DNA of 12,141 nt, taken from positions 1 to 12,141 of the forward strand of contig QWPO01000026.1 in assembly GCA_003669255.1 (NCBI GenBank). The letters run 5' to 3'. The stretch is from Planctomycetota bacterium. GTDB lineage: Bacteria; Planctomycetota; Planctomycetia; Pirellulales; UBA1268. Below, one piece after another: positions 6,795 to 12,141 of this stretch. The position numbers and the translations under genes were made by a program. The notes beneath the pieces are model-generated. The model was not told the DNA's origin and ran no database searches. It saw only the letters and a list, made by a program, of their open reading frames with translations. How positions within the stretch are numbered: the first letter of the stretch is position 1; every line of letters begins with the position of its first letter.

Positions 6795-7733
6795 ATGGAA
6801 CTCGATTTCGTCGCCGCTCTGCTGGCCCGCATTCCCGCCGACCCGAGGCTGGAGGTTCCGCCGGGTGACGATGCGGCGGTGCTCCGGCCACCGGCCGAGC
6901 GGCGCTCGGTGGTGACGACCGACATGCTCATGGAGAGCGTCGATTTCGTCCTCGGCCCGGATTGCACGCCGCGGATGGTCGGCCACAAGGCGCTGGCTGT
7001 AAACCTCAGCGACCTCGCGGCCATGGCGGCACGCCCCGAGGTGGCCGTGGCCGCCGTTGCCCTGCCTCGTGCGCACGGCGACGCGATCGGCCGCGGCCTG
7101 ATCGACGGGATTCTCGCGTTGGCCTTGGAGCACGGCGTGACGCTCGCCGGCGGCGACACCAATGCCTGGGACGGCCCGCTCGTGATCTCCATCACGGCGA
7201 TCGGCAGTGTCGCTCCGGGGCGGGCATGGCGTCGCGACGGGGCACAGCCCGGCGATCTGCTCGTCGTCAGCGGGGCGTGCGGAGGCAGCCTGCTCGACCG
7301 GCATCTTGCCGTCACGCCGCGCGTTCGTGAGGCCCTCACGATCGCGAATCGCTTCGACGTTCACGCGGCGATCGATCTCAGCGACGGCCTGTCACTCGAC
7401 CTTGCACGGATGATGCAGGCGAGCGGCTCCGGGGCGGTCCTCGATCTCCCCTCGATCCCGATCCATCCCGACGCTGTCCGCATGGCGGCTCTTCCCGGCG
7501 ACGACCGCAGTCCGCTCGAACACGCGCTGTCGGACGGTGAAGACTTCGAACTCCTCCTGGCGGTGCCGCCCGACGACGCGCGGCGGCTCGCAGCAGAGGG
7601 GACGGAAATCACCGGCACTCCCTTCACGGTCATCGGCGAGGTGGTTGCCGGTGGTGGATTGTCGGCCCGCACCGCCGACGGCCGTACGACGTCGCTCACT
7701 CCGAGGGGCTACGAGCATGCCTTTGACCAATGA
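6795..7733 (+). CDS. thiL: Thiamine-monophosphate kinase
   Basis: ThiL phosphorylates thiamine monophosphate with ATP to give thiamine diphosphate, the active cofactor, in the cytoplasm. The 312-residue protein has the expected AIR-synthase-like motifs in order: PPGDDAAVL (22-30), TTDMLMESVDF (41-51), AVNLSDLAAMAA (68-79), LAGGDTNAWDG (117-127), AAIDLSDGLSLDLARM (191-206) and LSDGEDFELLL (245-255). The acidic Asp residues that bind Mg-ATP are present. Length is normal (about 310-330). The start at 6795 gives the standard ThiL N terminus. The 3' end overlaps tsaE by 17 bp, so the two are almost certainly co-transcribed, although there is no direct pathway link between thiamine activation and tRNA modification. 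Confidence 0.95.
   Translation: MELDFVAALLARIPADPRLEVPPGDDAAVLRPPAERRSVVTTDMLMESVDFVLGPDCTPRMVGHKALAVNLSDLAAMAARPEVAVAAVALPRAHGDAIGRGLIDGILALALEHGVTLAGGDTNAWDGPLVISITAIGSVAPGRAWRRDGAQPGDLLVVSGACGGSLLDRHLAVTPRVREALTIANRFDVHAAIDLSDGLSLDLARMMQASGSGAVLDLPSIPIHPDAVRMAALPGDDRSPLEHALSDGEDFELLLAVPPDDARRLAAEGTEITGTPFTVIGEVVAGGGLSARTADGRTTSLTPRGYEHAFDQ
7703..7708 (+). promoter_or_regulatory. Ribosome binding site of tsaE inside thiL
   Basis: GAGGGG lies eight bases before the ATG at 7717, within the last codons of thiL. It decides the tsaE start in favour of 7717 over the in-frame GTG at 7762 and the out-of-frame ATG at 7730. Confidence 0.65.
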
Positions 7734-8220
7734 CCAGCATCGAGGCGGCTCGCCCCGCGAGGTGACGGTGCACGTGCCCGACGAGTTGGCGCTCGCGCCG
7801 CTCGCCCGCTCGCTCGTGGCCACGCTCCCCCGCCCAGCCTTCGTGGCCCTGCACGGCGACCTCGGCGCCGGGAAGACCACGTTCGTGAAGGCGATCGCCT
7901 CGGCGGCAGGCATCGATCCGGCCATGGTCGTGAGCCCCACGTTCGGCCTGATCCACGAGCACCACGGGACCGATGTCACGATCCTCCACGCCGACATGTA
8001 CCGGCTCATCGGCCCCGACGACCTCCACGAGATCGGCTGGCACGACGCCCTGGCCCGGGCCACGTGGGCGTTTGTCGAGTGGCCGGAGCGGATCGCCGAC
8101 GCTCTGCCGACCGACCGGCTCGACGTGACGATCTCGATCGACTCGCCAACGGCCCGTTCAATCCGGCTCGCGAGTCACGGCTCGCGTCACCATGCCACGG
8201 TCGCGTCGCTCGGCGGCTGA
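7717..8220 (+). CDS. tsaE: tRNA threonylcarbamoyladenosine biosynthesis ATPase TsaE
   Basis: TsaE is the P-loop ATPase that works with TsaB and TsaD to make the t6A modification at position 37 of ANN-decoding tRNAs. The 167-residue product shows the Walker A motif GDLGAGKTTF (47-56), VSPTFGLIHE (72-81), LHADMYRL (90-97) and AFVEWPERI (118-126), all diagnostic of the family. Family members are usually about 150-160 residues, so the N terminus is slightly long. If translation began at the GTG at 7762 it would be 152 residues. ATG 7717 is preferred for its GAGGGG ribosome binding site. It overlaps thiL by 17 bp and ends 3 bp from the convergent isochorismatase stop. Confidence 0.93.
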   Translation: MPLTNDQHRGGSPREVTVHVPDELALAPLARSLVATLPRPAFVALHGDLGAGKTTFVKAIASAAGIDPAMVVSPTFGLIHEHHGTDVTILHADMYRLIGPDDLHEIGWHDALARATWAFVEWPERIADALPTDRLDVTISIDSPTARSIRLASHGSRHHATVASLGG

Positions 8221-8255
8221 GTTTCAGAGCACGAGCTTTCGCACCGCCTGAAACT
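8220..8255. repeat. Inverted repeat at the tsaE / isochorismatase convergent junction
   Basis: AGTTTCAG (8220-8227) and CTGAAACT (8248-8255) are perfect 8-bp arms around a 20-base loop. The repeat spans the end of tsaE and the last codons of the opposing gene. Its position between convergent genes suggests a shared transcription stop, but there is no T-run, and chance is possible. Confidence 0.3.
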
Positions 8256-8757
8256 GCGGGTGCGACGCGGTGCGGCACCATTCGAAGAGGATCGCCTCCG
8301 AGGTGGTTGGCACGACGCCGGCCGCCTCCAGCCGCCGCAGAGCGACGTCGCGATCGATTGCATGCCGCGACGAGATCGCGTCGATCGCCAGAAACACGGC
8401 ATAGCCCTCGGCCAGAAGATCGAGCGCCGTCTGGGCGACGCACACGTGCGTCTCGAGCCCGCAGAGCACGAGTTGCCCGGCAGTCTCGGGAATCGCCTTC
8501 GCAAACCGTTCAGCTCCGCAGCAGCTGAACGAGAGCTTCTCGAGCGGTGGCGGCAGCACTTCGGCAAGCGGCGGCACGGTTGCCCCGAGCCCCTTGCGAT
8601 ACTGCTCCGTCAGCACCGCCGGCACGCCGAGCAGTCGCGCTGCCTCAGCGAGCCGTCGGCAGCGGTCCACAACGACGTCGCCGTCGGCCACTGCGGGCAC
8701 GAGCCGCTCCTGCACGTCGATCACGCACAGCACCGATGAGGATAACGAGAGCCGCAT
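8224..8757 (-). CDS. Isochorismatase-family cysteine hydrolase
   Basis: The 177-residue protein has the isochorismatase-like fold and its Asp-Lys-Cys triad: D14 in CVIDVQERL, K74 in LEKLSFSCC and C106 in GLETHVCVAQTAL, which also includes the typical cis-peptide region. The family includes nicotinamidases, N-carbamoylsarcosine-type amidases and many hydrolases of unknown substrate. The short length and motif style resemble the YcaC-like group, and the substrate cannot be told from sequence. GGAGG seven bases before the ATG supports the start. It lies 32 bp after ftsQ on the same strand and is probably co-transcribed with it, though no functional link to division is known. Confidence 0.9.
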   Translation of the reverse strand: MRLSLSSSVLCVIDVQERLVPAVADGDVVVDRCRRLAEAARLLGVPAVLTEQYRKGLGATVPPLAEVLPPPLEKLSFSCCGAERFAKAIPETAGQLVLCGLETHVCVAQTALDLLAEGYAVFLAIDAISSRHAIDRDVALRRLEAAGVVPTTSEAILFEWCRTASHPQFQAVRKLVL

Positions 8758-8764
8758 CGCCGTC

Positions 8765-8769
8765 CCTCC
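8765..8769 (-). promoter_or_regulatory. Ribosome binding site of the isochorismatase-family gene
   Basis: GGAGG on the minus strand, seven bases upstream of the ATG at 8757, lies in the 32-bp gap after ftsQ. It supports that start and internal translation within one operon. Confidence 0.65.
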
Positions 8770-8789
8770 GAACCGTCGCTGCCATTCCT

Positions 8790-9677
8790 TCAGCCCGCCG
8801 GGATCGACCGCACCTCGTCAGTCGGCGGTGGGGTCTTCGTGAGATCGGCGGACTTCCCTTCCGGTAACGCCCTCAGCCGTGAGATCTTCGTCGCCGCCGT
8901 GGGCTCGCCAGCCGCCTCGTGGCCGGGCGCGGCGCCAAAAAGGACCGTGCGGCCCTTGTCGTCGATGAGTTCCCACGCTCGCGGTGACTGCGATGCTCCG
9001 CCGGCCGGTCGGCAGCCGGTGAGCCCCAGCGATTTCCAATCCGGCCCCACGGCCGCCGCCACCGCCGACCCCTCCTCGACGAGCGGGTCGCCCCAGGGAA
9101 ACCCCACGGCTCCCTGCGGGCCCGATGGCACGCCCGTGATCCGCGGGTACTCGGCGGCCGTTTCGGCGGTGAAGTCGTCACTCGGCAGCACCACGGCCTC
9201 CGCGTCGACGGCCAGCAGGCCGCCCGGAACGGCCACCATCGCCACCGGCTCGCGGCACCGCACCACGACGTCGGCCGCGGCAGGGTGCGTGGCGGTCACC
9301 GACACCACCTCCCGGACCCACGGATGCATGGCAAAGGCCCGGGCGAGCCGGCGGACCAGCTCCGGGTCGTCGAGCGGAATTCCTGCGTCGAGGCTGGCGT
9401 CGCGGAGCGCCTCCGACTTCAGGTCGGCACGCACCCACGGCGCGATGCCCTCGACGGTGATCGAATCGGGATGCAGCACCAGGTCGGCCGCGCCGCGAAC
9501 ACGATCGCCGAACCTTGACCAGCCGGCCCAGCCCAGGCCGACCGCGGCGATGGCAACGAGGATCGCCCCGAGGCCGGCACGGTGCTCGTCGAGAAATGCG
9601 GCGAGCCGGCCCGGGGAAGCCTGCTCCCCGGCGGTTTCACGACGGCGCGGTGACTGGTTCGCAACCCCGGGCGGCAC
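8790..9677 (-). CDS. ftsQ: FtsQ/DivIB-like cell division protein
   Basis: The 295-residue single-pass protein has a short basic cytoplasmic N terminus, one membrane helix (about 35-53), and a POTRA-like segment (about 71-143, ITVEGIAPWV ... MHPWVREVVSVTATHPAAADVVVRCREPVAMV). A beta domain follows with LLAVDAEAVVLPSDD. This order is that of FtsQ/DivIB, which links early and late division proteins with FtsL and FtsB outside the membrane. The C-terminal part ends in a proline- and threonine-rich tail. The start is GTG at 9677, seven bases after the murB stop; only a weak TAAGG is upstream. Its place after murB matches the dcw cluster order, which supports the call. Primary-sequence conservation in this family is low. 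Confidence 0.8.
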   Translation of the reverse strand: MPPGVANQSPRRRETAGEQASPGRLAAFLDEHRAGLGAILVAIAAVGLGWAGWSRFGDRVRGAADLVLHPDSITVEGIAPWVRADLKSEALRDASLDAGIPLDDPELVRRLARAFAMHPWVREVVSVTATHPAAADVVVRCREPVAMVAVPGGLLAVDAEAVVLPSDDFTAETAAEYPRITGVPSGPQGAVGFPWGDPLVEEGSAVAAAVGPDWKSLGLTGCRPAGGASQSPRAWELIDDKGRTVLFGAAPGHEAAGEPTAATKISRLRALPEGKSADLTKTPPPTDEVRSIPAG

Positions 9678-9681
9678 GGCC

Positions 9682-10599
9682 TTACCAGACCTCGATCTGC
9701 GGCGTCAGTTCGACCCCGAGCTTCTCGCGGACTCGTGAGCGGACCGTTTCCACGAGCGTCCGTACGTCGTCGCTCGAGCAGTGCGGACCGGCCACCACAT
9801 AGTTGGCATGCGGGGCGTAGACACTGGCGTCGCCGACCCGCAGGTCACGGGCGCCCGACTGGGCGATCAGCGACTCAGCCGTGGTGCCAAGCGGATCCTT
9901 GAACATCATCGCCACCGTCCTGGTGCCCCCAGGCTGCGTGGACCGCCCTACGATCCACTGCTTCTGCATTCGCTTGGTGAGGGCGGTTGGATCCTCCTCG
10001 TCGAGTTCGAGGCGGCAGCCGATGATCAGGCAGTCGTCGAGGTTGCTCCAGCGCGACTCAAACGCCAGTCGCGACCGATCGCGAACCTCCGTCGTGCCGT
10101 CCGCAAGCATCACGGTGACGTCCGCCACCCGTTCACCGATGTCGCCACCGTGACCGCCCGCATTGCCAACGAGCGCGCCCCCCACCGTGCCCGGCACATC
10201 GACGAGCGTCTCAAGACCACTGAGCCCGGCTTGCACGGCGGCGGAGACGACGTGAACGAGCTTCGCGCCGGCCCCGACCCTCACGGCCGGCCGCTGGACG
10301 TCGATGCAGGAGAACGCCGGCGCGGAGAGCCGTACGACCATGCCGTCGAAGCCGCCCGCCGGAACGAGCACGTTCGATCCGCCGCCAATCACCCGCAGTG
10401 GGATCCGTCGCTCGTGGCACCGCCCCACGACGCGGGCGAGGGCCTCGGTGTCGATCGGCTCGCAGAACCACGAGGCCGCGCCGCCGAGCCCAAGCCACGT
10501 GTGGTGGGCCAGCGGTTCCTGGGATGACACGGCGACGCCGAGATCGTCAAACGGAGACGCGGCATCGCCGGTGGCGGCGGATCGGGCTGGTTGGCTCAT
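9682..10599 (-). CDS. murB: MurB-like UDP-N-acetylenolpyruvoylglucosamine reductase, catalytic residues altered
   Basis: MurB reduces UDP-GlcNAc-enolpyruvate to UDP-MurNAc with NADPH and FAD in peptidoglycan precursor synthesis. The 305-residue protein shows the FAD-binding pattern HTWLGLGGAA (33-42), VIGGGSNVLVP (70-80) and VPGTVGGALVGNAGGHGG (135-152), and the substrate-side F-x-x-R-x-S (180-185, R183 kept). The proton-donor position, Ser or Cys in the G-S-x-F-K motif, is Met231 (VAMMFKDP). The C-terminal catalytic Glu (L-x-x-E) is Gln301 (LTPQIEVW). Both were checked in the codons (ATG ATG TTC; CAG ATC). FAD binding is likely retained, but reductase activity is questionable. ATG 10599 is supported by GAGGG nine bases upstream. 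It sits between a MurE-like gene and ftsQ. Confidence 0.88.
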   Translation of the reverse strand: MSQPARSAATGDAASPFDDLGVAVSSQEPLAHHTWLGLGGAASWFCEPIDTEALARVVGRCHERRIPLRVIGGGSNVLVPAGGFDGMVVRLSAPAFSCIDVQRPAVRVGAGAKLVHVVSAAVQAGLSGLETLVDVPGTVGGALVGNAGGHGGDIGERVADVTVMLADGTTEVRDRSRLAFESRWSNLDDCLIIGCRLELDEEDPTALTKRMQKQWIVGRSTQPGGTRTVAMMFKDPLGTTAESLIAQSGARDLRVGDASVYAPHANYVVAGPHCSSDDVRTLVETVRSRVREKLGVELTPQIEVW

Positions 10600-10608
10600 C
10601 GATGAAAT

Positions 10609-10613
10609 CCCTC
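10609..10613 (-). promoter_or_regulatory. Ribosome binding site of murB
   Basis: GAGGG on the minus strand lies nine bases before the ATG at 10599 and supports that start. Confidence 0.55.
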
Positions 10614-10642
10614 GGCGTCCGCGCGTTCGCGCTGACGGCCCG

Positions 10643-10648
10643 ATTGTG
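10643..10648 (-). promoter_or_regulatory. Possible -10 element (CACAAT) upstream of murB
   Basis: In the 114-bp gap between the MurE-like gene and murB, CACAAT on the minus strand resembles a -10 hexamer and lies 43 bases before the murB ATG. No matching -35 is seen at the proper distance. Nearby GCGCGTTCGCGC (10621-10632) could form a small GC hairpin. An internal promoter for murB-ftsQ is possible but weakly supported. Confidence 0.22.
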
Positions 10649-10713
10649 CCTCAGGCTACGGCGGCCCGTCCATGCCGAACCGGGATCGCCCGCCCACACC
10701 GCCAGTGACGATC

Positions 10714-12141
10714 TCAGGCGGCCCGGCGACCGGCAAACGGGGGCTCAGCCGGATGGGCGAGTTGCAGCCAGCCATCCACGAGCATCGCCAGCGACGTCTG
10801 GCCACCCCCGGGTCCTCCGGGCTGATGGCCCCGTGGATGACCGCCGAGGACGACCACACAGTCGCCGCGGCCCTGCGAGGCGAGCAGGCGGTCGATGCGG
10901 GCATAGGCCGCAACGTCGTCTTGGGTCGGCTCGTCGGCCGCCACGGTTGCGGGCACGATCAGGCAGGCGTCGCACCAGCGACCCAGTCGGCCCGCGAACG
11001 ACCTGCCGCCGAGGCGGCGGGCCACGGCGGCGTCCGCGATCACCGTCAGCCGTCCGCGCGTCAGACGACGCAGGCTGGTCAGCGATGCCGACACCGCGTG
11101 CATGCTCGATGGCGAGTCGATGAACACAGCGGCATCCTGCCCGCGGTCGATCCGCTCGAGTCGACCGGGCACCGAACCGGCGGCCTCGATGCCCCGCGCT
11201 GCATGCTCGAGGGTCACGCCGTAGCGGGAGCCAACCGCGGCGGCGAGCACCGCGTCACGAACAAACGGCACCGTCGGCGTCTCCACGGACACCGGCATCG
11301 TCTGTCCGCCCGATTCGAGCAGGAACGTGCGGCCAAAGAGGCTGCCGTCGAGCGGGCGGGCGTGGACGTCGCAGTCGGACCGCAAGCCGGCTTCGATCAG
11401 CGTCGTCTTCGGTGGCGCGGCCGCGAGCAATGGGCGTTGGGCCGCCGCGGGCAAGCCGGTCACCAGGCAGCCGTCGTCGACGAGGGTGGACATGATCCGC
11501 GTCAGGACTTTCCGGTAGGCCTGCGGCGTGGAGTGCCGGTCCAGATGGGCGGCCGCGCGATTGGTGAAGACGACCGTGTCGGTGGTCATCCCCGCCGTGG
11601 CCTGGGCGGCCAGCATCCGGCTCGATACTTCGACGATCGCGTGCGAGCAACCAGCCGCGGCCAATCCGGCAAGGGCATGGGCGAGTGCCGCCGGCGATGC
11701 GATCTCGACCGTCGTGGGCTCCACGTCGTCTGGCCCGAGGCAGCCGAAGTCTGAAAGCACGCCCACGCGATGGCCCGCCTCGGCGAGCACGGCGGCTGCC
11801 AGCCACGCGGTGGTCGTCTTGCCGCTGGTGCCGGCCACGGCGATCACCCGCATCTCCCGCGACGGATCGCCCGCGAGCGCGTTACAGAGGCGGGCATGAG
11901 TCCAATCGGCGTCGGGAACCAGGCAGAGCGGGACTCCCTCGGTCGAGATTATCCGCTCCGCCACCACCGCGACGGCCCCGCGGGCGATGGCCAGTGGAAC
12001 CGCCTCATGGCCGTCGCCCTGGTCGGTCGCCCGTGCCACAAAGACGTCTCCCGGCCGGCAGCGGCCCGCGTCGTCCTGGCAGGACCTCACCACGATGTCG
12101 TCGCACCCGATGAAGCGGGCCCCCGAAACCAGCTTCGAGAG
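10714..12141 (-). CDS. MurE-like Mur ligase, divergent and 5'-truncated by the window edge
   Basis: A frame of 475 visible residues enters from the right edge. The GTG at 12093 is an internal valine rather than the start, because upstream codons continue a good MurE N terminus (SGARFIGCDDIVVRSC, then CRPGDVFVA). The Mur ligase P-loop GTSGKTTTAW is at visible residues 104-113, IVEVSSRML at 168-176, AAAHLDRHSTPQAY near 195-208 and VPGRLERIDRGQDAAVFID near 324-342. Key MurE positions differ. The D of DHLD is Ala, the Lys normally carbamoylated after the AY motif is Leu, VDYAHTPDAL reads IDSPSSMHAV, and no DNPR-type motif is found. It is probably a MurE paralog with altered or lost ligase activity. 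It precedes murB and ftsQ, as in a dcw cluster. A MurF or other Mur ligase identity is less likely. Confidence 0.82.
   Translation of the reverse strand, partial: LSKLVSGARFIGCDDIVVRSCQDDAGRCRPGDVFVARATDQGDGHEAVPLAIARGAVAVVAERIISTEGVPLCLVPDADWTHARLCNALAGDPSREMRVIAVAGTSGKTTTAWLAAAVLAEAGHRVGVLSDFGCLGPDDVEPTTVEIASPAALAHALAGLAAAGCSHAIVEVSSRMLAAQATAGMTTDTVVFTNRAAAHLDRHSTPQAYRKVLTRIMSTLVDDGCLVTGLPAAAQRPLLAAAPPKTTLIEAGLRSDCDVHARPLDGSLFGRTFLLESGGQTMPVSVETPTVPFVRDAVLAAAVGSRYGVTLEHAARGIEAAGSVPGRLERIDRGQDAAVFIDSPSSMHAVSASLTSLRRLTRGRLTVIADAAVARRLGGRSFAGRLGRWCDACLIVPATVAADEPTQDDVAAYARIDRLLASQGRGDCVVVLGGHPRGHQPGGPGGGQTSLAMLVDGWLQLAHPAEPPFAGRRAA

Noticed and set aside
6435..7364. 309-residue minus-strand open frame
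   Set aside because: It is antisense to the protease 3' end and thiL, both with diagnostic motifs. Composition is typical of a shadow frame.
7762..8220. Shorter tsaE starting at GTG 7762
   Set aside because: It would give a family-typical length, but the GAGGGG at 7703-7708 fits ATG 7717 better. It is kept only as an alternative.
12091..12093. GTG as start codon of the MurE-like gene
   Set aside because: Codons upstream to the window edge keep a convincing Mur ligase N terminus (SGARFIGCDD), so the gene is truncated by the window rather than starting here.

Overview
The window is a GC-rich, gene-dense bacterial chromosome segment. I infer a planctomycete, most likely Pirellulales-like. The clues are the protein families and their style: S1C (HtrA-type) proteases, a membrane-anchored oxidoreductase-like protein ending in two helices, a DUF1254/DUF1214 protein, and a MurE-like/MurB/FtsQ block with no ftsZ next to it. 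This assignment is family-level inference; there is no 16S gene or other marker here. I see no tRNA, rRNA, CRISPR array, integrase or transposase, and no gap between genes longer than about 190 bp.

Layout. Bases 1-63 hold the C-terminal tail of a plus-strand gene. Bases 100-1509 (+) encode a secreted DUF1254/DUF1214 protein. Convergent to it is a minus-strand pair, cinA (3864-2665) followed by a membrane-anchored one-PDZ serine protease (2668-1571). Their stop and start overlap in ATGA, so they should be translationally coupled. Diverging from cinA is a plus-strand run: a Gfo/Idh/MocA-like protein with two C-terminal membrane helices (4012-5220), a 23-bp near-perfect palindrome, an exported two-PDZ HtrA-type protease (5412-6722), a bipartite hairpin, then thiL (6795-7733) and tsaE (7717-8220), which overlap by 17 bp.

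The right third is a minus-strand block read from 12141 down to 8224: a MurE-like Mur ligase running off the window edge, murB, ftsQ, and an isochorismatase-family hydrolase. The first three are peptidoglycan and division (dcw-type) genes. The isochorismatase gene ends 3 bp from the tsaE stop.

The most notable observation is that several enzymes here keep their overall fold signature but have changed catalytic positions. MurB has Met where the proton-donating Ser/Cys is expected and Gln where the C-terminal Glu is expected. The MurE-like ligase keeps its P-loop but lacks the DHLD aspartate, the usual carbamoylated-Lys position and the DNPR-type substrate motif. The C-terminal domain of CinA lacks most of its deamidase signature. 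The oxidoreductase-like protein has SQP where EKP is expected. These calls rest on reading motifs by eye, not on computed alignments. Otherwise the window looks like ordinary core chromosome, and I do not see a defence system, mobile island or other clearly new multi-gene system.
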